Source of the DNA: Numida meleagris | Taxonomy: Eukaryota > Chordata > Aves > Galliformes > Numididae | Direction of reading: 5' to 3' | DNA: 64,000 nt | NCBI RefSeq assembly: GCF_002078875.1 | Contig: NC_034410.1 | Location: forward strand, 98,329,061-98,393,060 | Shown: piece after piece, positions 22,471 to 34,583 of the stretch | Layout of the letters: every line of letters starts with the position of its first letter | Position numbering within the stretch: the first letter of the stretch is position 1 | Notes under the pieces: model-generated | Database searches by the model: none | What the model was told of the DNA's origin: nothing | The model's input: the letters and a program-made list of their open reading frames with translations, nothing else | Program-made: the position numbers and the translations under genes

Positions 22471-25400
22471 GGTACTCCATAGGGAGAATTTCCTTTTACT
22501 GAGTATGTATGTGCAACTCTACACATTTCATTTTAACAGTTTCCAGCAAATTATCTAAAGTAACATGTATCTCTCCACCTGTGAATTGTCCATCTAATTT
22601 CAGGGAGACAATTTAAATGCTGGCAGTCAGGTTTGTGTCCACATCCTCCACACTAATGGGCTCTTAAGGTTCCACCTAATACTGACTTGATCCACTGGGG
22701 ATATGTTGACTGGTGCCAATGGTTTTGAGTCAGACCCACTCTCTATATTCCTTTTTTTTTTTTTTTTTCTTGTCCAGTTTGCCCAGTGATGGGCTGAACA
22801 GCTGGCAGTAACTTGGAGGTGCAGCAAGCACCTATGAGAATCTGCATTCTGATGAGCTGCTTCCTGGCTGCAGAGGTGTTGCAGCTAAGAGAGCTGAATC
22901 CCACCTTAGTGGGACAAGCAGCACAGCCATAGAAATAAAGTGAACTAGGGAGAGACAGATGTTGTGAACTATGTCTGTTATTCAGATATGGGAAGATTTA
23001 GCCTCAAATTAAATTAGAGATGGGAAAGAGGATGAGTGTAGGGCAAGAGCCAAGCTGGGTACATTTATATCCACCTCAGTAACCCTCATCCGGCCACCCT
23101 GCCAAGCTATCTACTTAATTAGGTAGTTTGTAAAGCAGTGTTTTCTTATTCTGTCCAAACAAAAATATTCTTTGAAGATTAGTTGAAGAAAGTTGAAAGG
23201 AGCCCTTTCAGGGAGCACTGAGCCTCATTAAAGCTGGATAGAATGGCGATAATGGATAGTCCAGGGAAAAGACTAAGAAGTTACTTAGAGCTGCTGTAAT
23301 TGGGACATAGTGGTGGCTGTAAACTGATTGCTCATGTGTGAAGTTAGTACAGTCATAAAAGATATCGATATCTCACATAAGTCTTGTAATGTAATCCAAC
23401 AATATTTTTGATTAAGTTGTTTAGACTGATGCAATCTGATTTGTGTTTAAGGAATAAATAGTTCTTTCACTGCGAGTTAGTGGGGAGCATTAACTATTTT
23501 CTCATTCCTGTTTAGAAGAATGAGAAATCTGATTCTGATCGTTCTTTCTTTCATTTTTATGACAGGAAATATTAAAACTTAATTGACCAAACTAGCTATG
23601 TGTTCTTCCTTATTTAGTACAGAGCAGCCCAGATGGTTTCATGTAAAAGTATGGTGTCCTAGCAATGATAAATCTCTGAACTTCTATCAAATAACAAACT
23701 CTATGTAGTACTTCTGCATTGTGGAAGGAAGCCTTTAGTCTTAATTGTGAACAGGTAGTGTTCACAGTCAGTGTGAACTGACTCTTATCAAAAAGAGAAA
23801 TATGGAGAACAGCTTCCTGAAATGCCCCATTCCTATGCATACAAAGAAAAACTAACATATTCAAAAATACTTTTGAATTAATGGTTCTTGAATTATTCAG
23901 ATATGCTATACAATGATGCTTGTTTGCCAGCTCTACTGAAATGTTTTCCAGCTGATAAATACACCAGTGACTGTTATGCTATTAAAATAGTCAATAGACA
24001 TCATGAAATTGATCAATATGTAGGAAATACGCCCTTTTCTCCCTCGAGCCCATCATTCTTTTTACAAAATCCATATACATTCTTGCTTATTTTACATTCA
24101 GTTTCTAAATTGAGTTCTGATAAAAAGGCAGTGCCAAGTTTTGCTGCATAAATTGGACTGCTTCTTTCCAAAGTATTTTTTTGTAAATGGTATAACTATG
24201 GTCAGTAGTTAAATATAAAAGTTACTGCAGGGCTGCTTAAGATTTCACATTGCATCTTCCACTGTTGAATATAACAAGAAGAGAAGGAGATTCTGATATG
24301 TGACTGTCTTTCTTGGGCAGCTTACATATATGTGTTCTAAAAGAGTAACCTCAAAACTGAGCACTGCGTTATAGAAGTTATTCTCTATTTTCAACAAACT
24401 TTGTAACTTTTACTTCATTTTTCTTTTTAAATGCAGTAGATAGCCATTCCATTTCAACTCACAGTTTATCAGCCTAAATTGAAGAGAGATTTTTTTGTTG
24501 TTAATTCCATTATTTTCCTGGAGTGTATGTTTTCTTTCAGTTGGAATCTTAATATGCAACCTAAAATAAGATGTAGCAAGCTATGCTTTCATGATTAATT
24601 TTCATTCCACTTGAGACACCATGAATCAATTTGTAAGTGTTCCAGGTACAATATCCTTTATATTACACAGATTTGTGTATGTGTCTATTGAAACTTAACA
24701 CTTAGACAAAAGAACAATCTAATAATGCATATTAATACTCGGACTCCTGAACAACATGCAGTTTTCACTGTTAATCCACTGTTAACTAATTCCACTGTTA
24801 ATCCAAATTATTAGAATTTGACAGGAAAAAAAATTGCATAAATTAAAAAGAATATTGTAACCTGTATTCTGGAGATTCACTTTTTTAATGACTAAACAGT
24901 ACAAAAATTGCATTAGATAAGACATTAAGATACAAAACCCAAATACTTGGTATCACTTTACCAAGTTTATTTGAATCCAAGAGGCGTTATTTCCGTATTT
25001 TAGTTCAGAGCATGAGCTTTTTAATCCTGTTAAAACTGAATGCCAAATTATACGCCTGGTCTTTGTCCAGACAAAAAAAGCTGTGTTGAGCTCCTGTGAA
25101 ATCAAGGGATTCTGTATGACCATATTATTATTCCAACTAAGTATTATGGTCATATATTTATAAAAAGAATGTGGTTAGCTTAAGAACAGTTTCTGTGGTC
25201 TGTGCTGCTTGACGTTGTACAAAAGAGTAAGTGTTACTTTTTTGACACTACAGCAATACTGCAAGTTGTGGCATTGGGTGGATTTGCTGGAAGGTTCTAA
25301 GTACCTTCAGTTCCTTTTAGGAGGAATAAACTTTTAATGTGTGCCTGTCCCTCATAGCACCAAAGAAAGGTCTGTCATTATTATAGATAGAGAATCACAG

Positions 25401-26126
25401 GTGCCTGTCAAAGAGGAAAATGCATACTGCTATGCTTGTCACATACCTTCTCCCTCAGGTTTTCTGAGCTGGCTGTCTTGCACCAAATGCTACTGTAATT
25501 TCCATCTGTGGAGAGACTGCATTTAAAATTATGGCCTTGCTTGAAAAGTTGATGTGTATTGAAAGAAGAGGGCAAGAACTATTTCTCTCAAAGGTTTTTT
25601 TCCAAAAAAAATCTTTCATTGCTTTTTAGTTTTGTTAAATTTCTTTTCTTTATGCACATACACTGTTAAAATGTTTTGTCTTTAATTCATGTGACCTGCT
25701 CTTTGGTTATGTGAAGTTCTTGAGCAAAACTGGTTTGTGTTATTCATGCCACAATTCATGGGAGAGAGTAACAGAGGCAATATTAACAAAGTTTGCTAGT
25801 GAAGCCTTTCCCCAAATGCCTCTTGTGAAGGATGAAATGCAAAATTCTATAAAGCAGAGATTAAGGCATGATGCCATTTTATGTCTGTCACCTCTCACAG
25901 TAAATCCAGGGTCACTGGTGCAGATATCTTGTGCTCCTGCACAAATCCTAGTGGTCTGTTATTACTATTTCCAAAACACATTTACCAAAAAGGGACATGC
26001 AAAGAAGTGACTGTTTTGTAGTTATATTGCTAGAACTCTGACAGCTAGTAGGAACCCTCAGTGTTTTACTCTGCAGTGAAGTTTTGTATCTATCATCTCC
26101 TCCTTGAATTCTAAAAGACTTTTTGG

Positions 26127-26132
<6 letters not shown>
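22471..26132. other. Unique AT-rich DNA
   Basis: No gene or interspersed repeat is recognised; a T17 run lies at 22752-22768. Confidence 0.55.
22752..22768. repeat. T17 homopolymer
   Basis: Seventeen consecutive T within otherwise unique sequence. Confidence 0.9.
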
Positions 26133-26175
<43 letters not shown>

Positions 26176-26186
26176 GTATATATATA
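26133..26186. repeat. (TG)17 followed by TA-rich microsatellite
   Basis: A pure TG run at 26133-26166 continues into TATA/TGTA repeats to 26186. It is a compound dinucleotide microsatellite with likely length polymorphism and Z-DNA-forming potential. Confidence 0.95.
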
Positions 26187-29100
26187 GATGCCCTTCAACT
26201 CCCTTCTTATTAATAATTCCTCTCCCAGGCATGGACTGTACCTAGATGGATCTTACGGAAAGACTGAAGATAAGAATAAGGCTTTCTATAATTGAGTGCA
26301 GCAGGAAGAGATATTTGTATTAGGAATCTCTTTCATGCACATTTTTAACTGACATAAATTATTTCAATAATTCATTTTCATTAGGGAAAAACAACCAAGC
26401 TTTTAGAAATTTGACCAAAGGAAGACAGAACTGCTGTTTAATTTACAAGGCAGAAACCATCTGTATATGTACACACCCAAGAACCCGCAGCACGCTATCC
26501 ACAGGTGGCAAATGTTATACATGAGCATTAAAGTATTGTGTCCAGAACTTATGTGATATTCCTTTCATTAAGTAAAAAATTTCTGATGGTGCTTTTGTAC
26601 TCTGAAGACTAAACATACTTTAATGCCTGCAAACATTACATCAGAATACAGAGACATGAACTGCTGTGATGTTTAGAATAAGCTCCAACAAAGTAGCAAG
26701 TTTTCTTTATATTTACCTAAATACAGTACAAGTAATTAAAATGGAAATAAAAACTATAATTGTTTTTTTTTCCCAGTGGGAAGGCAGTCATAACTAATAC
26801 TTTATTATTATAATCCTCTCAATTAATATAAGAGATCTCTAATGATTTTCAAAAATCAAGTCTGGTCTGAAACTTGCCATCTCTATCATAAATGAAATTA
26901 ACATCCTTCTAAAATCCTATCACTCTATCCATCATTAACTTCTGTGTCTTACATTAGTTTGTAATTGAATTCGTATTTTGTACAACTTCATATTGAATTG
27001 ATTCAAAATAAAGCTAACTTCTCTATTCCATATTAATTTACCTAATTATAGGTGTTAATATTATTTTATATCATTTTAAACTGCTCTTTTGTTCTATTCA
27101 CCTCTGGCTTTGTGCTTGCACCTTACTCCATACAGGCAGCAGACTCTGCCCTGCAAGCCTTTGTTTAACAGAGATGGAGAAGAATGGGCAAGTTGAAGAC
27201 CCTTTTCCTGGCTAGGGAGGGAGCAATATTCTGCACCAGAACAGACTTCTCTTCAGTGGTTATCTACAAATAATAGAGGCAGGCTTGGCTTCAGTCCTCT
27301 TTCTAAAGGGTAATTCACAGGATGTATAAAGATCCTTACAGATTATTAAAAATAATCTTTCAAATCCAGGGGTTTTGCTCAGGTAATTGCATCTCGCAAA
27401 GTAGTCTGTGAGCAGTCATCAAAGCTCATTTCTTTTTCTTAAAGAGAAAGTCTAGACTTTCCATCCATAACATGTCATCATTTTTGTTATGAGGAACTGA
27501 AGATAAAAGTTCAAACTCTGTTTCACAGTATTGTATTTCTTTTTGCTTGTTTACAATTAAAGTCTTCTTATTGGGGTAGCTGCATTTCTATTCAGAACAA
27601 GACACACTGCTCTAATATTTTGATATTTCAGAAGATTTTGAAATAAAAGTGGTGATAGTGTCACAGTCCTGTAGTCTGTGAACCTGGTCCATCAGATACC
27701 AAACCAAGTACTATACTTAGAGGCAGGACAGGCAATGCTTTCTGCACCTGCATTGAAACTGGTTGGAAAAAAAAATATATTTTTCTAAAGTATGGAAACT
27801 CAAATCAAGGAAACATTAGCCTTGTTTTCTGAGTGTCAGTACTCATTACGTTTTGCCTCTTTACACTTGTTTGGCTGGAAGGGTTTTCTGGCATCTTAGG
27901 AAATGAAAAATCACAACCATTATGCAGCTGCAGTAAAAAGGTTTCCTCATAAAGTAGCCTAGCTGAAGTAGTTTCATATCAATCACAGAATAAAAGAGAA
28001 AAGGGAATTGTGATTGAAAACATATTACTTGCCAGTATCACTAACTGGTGTTACTGCTGGCCTACCTGTTACCCTTGATCCTCTGCTGTGCCTGAAACAT
28101 CTTTCCAGATACTTCTAGATCTTTTGCCTATGAGCTAGGAAGACTGAGTTTCCTGAAGGTGATTTTTCATATCAAGATTATGAATTTTCAGAGAAATAGA
28201 TCCTGTATCATGAGAAGAGTAGTCCTGTGGTGTGCAGGCTTAAGTTTATGACAATACTGTTCTACATCCTGACCATCCTCATGATGCCTGCTACTTCAGC
28301 ATACGATGTTCCATTAATTTAGATCACACTGTGGACTACTCTTATTCCCATGGAATTACTCTGGCTGAAAGAAAGACCTGACTAAATGTATGCCAGTGGC
28401 CAAAGGGTTCAGTCCAAGGGGCAAGACTAGAGTCAATGTGAAGCAAAATCCCTGGGCTGTGTATGATATGGCTGCCAGTGGCTCAGCAATGGTAGTTTTG
28501 CCTGAGACCGATAATATCAGGACATAATACTGCTGAGTTTCTGTGGGGCTAGTAGGCTTAGTTGTACAAGGCATTGGAGGTCCTAGAAAAGAATAAGAAG
28601 CATCAGGCAGCTAGTGAACACATATTCTTGAATACAAAAACACAACCAAAAATGTAGAAAAAACATACTGTATGTGGAGCAGAGCATTTCTCCTTAAGTT
28701 ATTAAGTCTATACTTTCCAGTCAGATCTCTGTGAAAGTGTTGGTTCCCAGAGCAATTTGGCAGACTTGTAATCTAAATAACCCAAATGGTTTCTGGTTTC
28801 TGAGCTGGTTCTTTGGGAACCCTGCCCAAAAATCCATAGTAGTAGTATCTTCCTTGTTAGTAGTATCACCTGGTTTAGATGGGATTTACCTTTTGGATGA
28901 AAGTTGTCAGGCTAGTTTCTTCTTAATGATCTGACTGAATAATGTGGAGGCAGTTTTATCAGAGACCTGATGTTTTATGTCAAAATGTCAATAAAATCAT
29001 TTCTGTTGAATTAAGGAAAAAATTGCTTCTACTATTTTTATAAAACTGCACAGGACTAGTGCCTGACTGTCACTTCACACTTCTCAGTAGAAGTAAGTAT

Positions 29101-29221
29101 ACTCTTGCTTGCTTCAAATCAGTCTGTGCTCAGATTATTTCATGTCATCAGAGAAAAGAAATGATGGTTTAGGAGACTGAGGATTTGTTTGTATTGGTAG
29201 ATGTGCTCAAGTTTTCTGTTT
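26187..29221. other. Unique AT-rich DNA
   Basis: No CR1, LTR or known exon was seen. A minus-strand frame at 28356-28574 has an acceptor-like TTTCTAG on its upstream side and a GPPMPCTTKPT start, but no recognisable domain. Confidence 0.5.
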
Positions 29222-29239
29222 AAAAAAAAAAAAAAAAAA
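29222..29239. repeat. A18 homopolymer
   Basis: Eighteen A directly upstream of the hairpin at 29252-29293. Confidence 0.9.
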
Positions 29240-29251
29240 CAACACTAACCT

Positions 29252-29293
29252 GAACATTTTTTATCATATTTCTTGTATGATAAAAAAATGTTC
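29252..29293. repeat. AT-rich hairpin, 17-18 bp arms, 7-nt loop
   Basis: The left arm 29252-29268 (GAACATTTTTTATCATA) pairs with the right arm 29276-29293, with a single-base bulge in the A/T run, around a TTTCTTG loop. It has the size of a small inverted-repeat element or a short RNA stem, but is too short and AT-rich for a confident precursor-microRNA call. Confidence 0.75.
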
Positions 29294-32200
29294 TGAACAA
29301 AATTTGAAGTGATATTTGCCTCTTAAATATTTTCACAAGTCACTTCCTCTATTAGTCCTCAGTTTGGTACCCAGTGCCACAGCCATCATCTACATGTATC
29401 ACTCGAATTGTGAATGTCATGACTGATAGCTTTGGAAAGCCAGTTCTGATAGACCTGCAGTGATGCTTTATCTTAATCTTCATTTCTTCTGGTTGACATT
29501 TTTCCTGGGCTCTTTTTAGAGGACTCCAGCAAAATGACATAGCTCCATTTTGAAAAGCCACCAGACGCTTGGCAGCACCTTCTGTTCATGTGCTGTCCAT
29601 GATCAGACCAAGGCACTGTTACCTTTGCGGTCTGGTGATGCTTTAGCTGAGGGGCAGTAGCTGTTTTTCTAGATATAAGATACTGGATAAGATGTGGGAA
29701 AGTGAAAATTGTGGTCTATGTTGTGTATGTTGATGCCTAAAGAGAAAGGATCCTATAGATTTGTTTCTTGTCCCAGCTAAAGCCCCTTGGGAGTTCTAAA
29801 TATTTCTAGCATATCCTGAATAAGCTGCAAGGAGAAACAGGGATATAAAACATGAATAGATTCTCTTTTTTGTTGGACAAGTTGTGATATGTCATTAATT
29901 ATTGAAAACAAGGCAGGCATCCAGACAGCATTCATGACACATGGCCCAGGGTTGATAACTGTGTGCCACAGGCATAGATTTTAAATTCTTCATTTACAGA
30001 GAAGGGCTGTATTAATAAATCTTATTTAGGTAGAATGAAATGGATATTTTGTTATTGTATTGAATTTATTCAGCCTACCTCTCTCAGTCTTAAGAAGTAG
30101 GGAGTTATTGGCTGTAAATTGTTTTAGGATAGGCAAATACACATACACACAAAAATCAGAAGAACTATAATGTTGTTCTTTTAAATCATAATGTATTTTA
30201 GATGGTTTGTTGGATCTGTAATCACTATTGTCAGGGAATTCTATACACGTACACAAAATGGGCACATGTTTATGTATCACTAATTATGGATGACTTCAGA
30301 CAACTACCACCAAAAAAGTTGATGGGAACTGTGGGCAGTTGCTGTACAGCTTGTATCATTTCTTTTCCTATTTGCCTAAAACCAAACATTAACAGTGCTT
30401 GCTCTCTAAAGCTACTTAAAATAGTTTTGTCTTCTGCAACATAGAAACCAAGAAGTATTATCAATGTATTAATTCTCTCCTTAACAGATAATTGTGATGT
30501 TTTCTTCAAAAGCTACAGTGTTATCAATGAATTTGCTTAGAGAATTCTGTTCAGTAAAAAGAGATAATAGAAACTGAAAGTGTTTATTAGGAGACTTATG
30601 AGATGAAAATGAAAGATACTCATCCCGTTTGTTTATTCTTAGCCATGAAATTGGATGTTTAAAAATATTTATATACTCTGAAAACAGATCAACAACAGAG
30701 TAAGGAAATGAAAATTGATAACTGAGCAATGTGTAAGCTAACTAATGAGTCTCTTCTGTTAGATTCAAGTCTTATTGGCGATCTTCTGCAGCAAAACTTC
30801 CTGATCGTTCTGCTGGGATATGCACACTGAACAACAACAAAGACAAAAAATAAAGTTACTACTTGCTAATTGGAACTACATTGTTCTTTTCCTTGAAAAG
30901 GATGACTGGAGAAAAAAAAAAAATGTGTTCCATAGGTAAAGACTGTCAAAGTGCTTATGGACAGGTCACATGGATTCCAACTGTGTAATCAATCTTAAAT
31001 TAACACTTCTGAACTTTGGATTTTAAACATAAGACTTGGTGTGCTATAAAAATTGCATCTTGTTGGACTGTAGGAAAAAATAACTTTGGATTTGAAATCA
31101 GAAATACTAAAAAGATACAGAGGTATTGAAACAAATGATATACAAATGTCATTATTTCATATTTTGCAAAACAAGCAAAATAATTATAATATGCAAAGTT
31201 GTTCAACTTAGTTTTGTTTTTCTTACTGTGAAATTAATAAATGTACATATACATATTTTCCCCACTAGAAGAAAACTAAACACAAAAATAAAAAATTCTG
31301 TCAGTTTTCCAAAGGAAACAACTGTCTTCTATCTTTCAGTAAGTTTTATGATCACTAAGTCCTTTTCCTGCTGTAAATCTTCCTTTAACATTTGCCTTGA
31401 TTTATGTGAGGTCTATGGAGACCTTTGTTCTTTACTGTAACCAAGAAGATTACTGAGGTGTTTTTTGGAGGGTCTTGTCAGCATCCTTGTTGTCTGGGCT
31501 GAATTTCATTATCTCAAATAGGTGTGAACTATTTGTCCCAGAGGTATCCTGAATCACTTGTTATGTTTCACTGAAAGTCATTCAGTGGGAAATTAGTCCA
31601 AGCTGCTGAAAGGTAAAATGAAACCCTTTGCCTTCTAGCCTGGGACTCCTCTATCTGACTTCCTCACTGTAACTATGAGGTGTCAAGACTTATCTCACTA
31701 AAATCAATTGAGAGTTCCGGGGTAATTTATCTTAATGTTACATTACTTTTTTCCTGTACTAAAATTTTAAGTTTTCAAGTTATTCTTATTAGACTCCTTC
31801 AATACAACACAGTTTTTGGTGCACACAGTGTGGTGAAAAGAATCTCTTGTCATCTTCTGAATGAGGACCTGAAAATGATGATGAAAATATTTTACTAGAA
31901 TTAACACAGCCAACGCAAAATATGTAATACCGTGTGTTTTAGAGTTCGCTAATGGGAAATACAAATGTAATTCCTATGCATTTTCAGTGATGGGCATGCG
32001 ATTTTTAAAAATTTTCTTTCTCCTTATTTTACATTAACTTTCTTCTATTTTTCTGTTTGAAGACAATGAATGTCTATACAAAATTACTTGTACATTCATC
32101 TGATTCATATAGAATTTCCATTACATATCTATTGGTTTTCATGAACAGAAATATTAGAACAACTCTGAATTTCCTACCTAGGTCAAAATCTGTACCATTA

Positions 32201-34497
32201 TTTGGTTACGACCTATTACATCAAATCCTGGCAAGCAAACACAACTTTGCTGTTCTTATATCCATGAAGTTTTAAGATGATGCAACTGCTTAGTAAAAAT
32301 GATGTTAGGCTATAAGAAAAACTAAGAAGTAGAAGTTTGATAATGTTTTTGTCAGACCGGTGGGAATGGTTGGAGATGTCAGGCAAGCCTCCAAGCACAC
32401 AAAATCCTCATCAGTTTGAAACATTTATTTCCCTAAAAGTTTAAGTTTTCTAGCTATAACAATACGTTTAACAGAAGATATTATCTCTGCCAAGAAATCT
32501 TTTCCTACTTGTGCTCTTAGACCATCACAGATACTTCTAATTTTATATTCCTTTCTCTGGCTTGTAGCTGATGCCTGTTAAACACTATTATAAAAATTAC
32601 TACAAAGTACTTTGCAGGCACAGCAAGGTCTTCTTGTCCCCAGTTTGAATTTCATTTCTTTTCATTGCCAGAAATCAGAACTGTAGATAATAGAATTTAT
32701 AAATAAGTCTTTTGATTCTTAAAATATTGGCAAGCTTAAACCAAGATGAACCACTGATATCTGAGGGCAAAAATGGTTTCAGAAATACTCTCTTCACCAC
32801 CCGTGCCATTTCAAGGCATCTAACTTGCACATTTATTACAAAATTACATAATATAGATGTGATCTCCACAGTAAGTCTGAATTCCATCTTTTATGTCTTC
32901 ATTATAGCACATCTGCATTTAAAGCAAAGCAGCATTTAGAGTTACTATAATACTGCATTGGAACTATCATATTTCAAAAGACAAATTTAGGCTATATTGG
33001 TTTTAGGCAATAAATTAGAAGCTGTACTTTTAAAAGCAATTTTATTCTTTAATCTTAAAATAATAAAACTTGATGGCTTGACATATGGCATGTATATCTT
33101 CTGGTTACCTAATCAAGAAAAATCAGTCATCTTTCATATCAAGGGCAGTCATCCATCAACAATATTTACTTTTATGAATTATTAGAACTTCTATGTTATT
33201 AAAACTCAATGTGTAATTAAGTTCTTGTTCTTTATTATTTTAATAAAACTTCTGAAAAATTATTTTGATGATATTATCCTACTTGTCTTTAGGCTGAGCT
33301 CTTACCCATATGGATCTATTCCAGTTGTAGTTTTCTGTATCTCCTTCATCAGCAGAGCCCTTAAGGCAGGGGAACTAACCCAGTTATGTCACACAGAAAC
33401 CTGTTCTCACTTATACTTCTAGTCCTGACGTAGGTCTTCGTAAAATTGCTTCTTTACTTTTGAAGGGAGAAAAATTCTACCATAAAAATGATTACATTAC
33501 CTTCTACGCTACACATTACTACAGCATTTAACAGCTAAAACAGCTGAAAAGCTCTGAAGGATCAATAAGACAATACAAAACATGAAAGATAATTCCCTTA
33601 AATAAGGAGGAATATATAATGAACTGATGGAATTGCCCTTTCTCCTGTTTTGTTTGAAGGTAAGATAAACATGTAAGATGATACATTAGTTAGCATTGTG
33701 TTTATTATTATTATTAATATTTATGATATATATTTATAATATTTGTAATTATAAAATATAATAATAATGATTATTATTTAAATTTTATCATGCAGATTGC
33801 TTGAGCATTATCTATTCCAGTGGAAAATGGTAAAACCAGTGTTGATATTTTCCATGATGGCAATTGTAATTAATTGCTATTCATATCATAAACAAAAGCA
33901 CATTCGCTCCATGGAATGTAAAGTGGGACAAAAGTGACAAAAATGCGCTAAGAGTTTTAGCAAAAAATTGGTAATTAGCATTCAAGACAAATATAGGATG
34001 CTAAATCTTGATTCACTTCAGAGGCATGAAGGTTTTTTCCACATTAATACAAGGACTATGATTACTGGTAATGGAGATTTCCTCAAAATGGCCAATGAGC
34101 TCTCAGACTCCTTTGTTGGAGAGCAATATTGGCACATGTATAACAAAAGAAAGCATGACTTCTAGGAAATGAGTGTGCTGCTTTATCAGGAAAATGCACT
34201 TTTTCTTCCTATTCCTACATCGTCTTCCAGTGAGGCTGGGATTGTATGGACTCACAAGCTGAAATTTTCAAGTCCCTTCTAGAACTGGAGATATAGGGAG
34301 GGAAAGCAAGGAAAACAGACTTCCATTTACTGAGGACAGCAAATCTCTACTGGATGCCCAATTGCAGCTCTCCATGCAAAACTGGGTGGCATTTGTTAGG
34401 CCCTTTTGCCAGCAAGGGTAAAGATGACCCTGCCATCATGCCAGGCCTAATGATAAGCACGCATTTATTTTTAAAGAAATTTTTGAAAAATTCACCT
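29294..34497. other. Unique AT-rich DNA
   Basis: Contains the AT-repeat tract at 33701-33790. The minus-strand frame at 29352-29561 reads protein-like but lacks clear splice sites. No known gene or interspersed repeat was seen. Confidence 0.5.
33701..33790. repeat. TTA/ATA-rich low-complexity tract
   Basis: About 90 bp of almost pure A/T with TTATTA units at the left and ATAATA units at the right. It is partly self-complementary. Confidence 0.85.
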
Positions 34498-34515
34498 ACT
34501 TCATTATGATGAAGT
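34498..34515. repeat. Short inverted repeat
   Basis: ACTTCAT (34498-34504) and ATGAAGT (34509-34515) around TATG. It lies 45 bp upstream of the stronger palindrome at 34561-34583. Confidence 0.6.
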
Positions 34516-34560
34516 GCAGTAGGATAATCACAATGATGGGATCGATGTACTTACACTTCA

Positions 34561-34583
34561 TGTGGGTAACAGTGTTACCCACA
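34561..34583. repeat. 23-bp perfect palindrome
   Basis: TGTGGGTAACA (34561-34571) is the exact reverse complement of TGTTACCCACA (34573-34583) with a single G between. It could be a dimeric transcription-factor site or a hairpin; no factor can be named with confidence. Confidence 0.85.

Noticed and set aside
22058..22558. 166-codon plus-strand frame
   Set aside because: It runs through antisense CR1 flank and the family A LTR, with no coherent protein composition; the first part is the shadow of the CR1 frame.
28356..28574. Minus-strand frame beginning GPP after an acceptor-like site, resembling the start of a fibronectin type III exon
   Set aside because: The conserved Trp and Tyr/Leu pattern of that domain is not present; probably chance.
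29352..29561. Protein-like minus-strand frame
   Set aside because: An upstream stop leaves no start or acceptor that fits, and no family is recognised.
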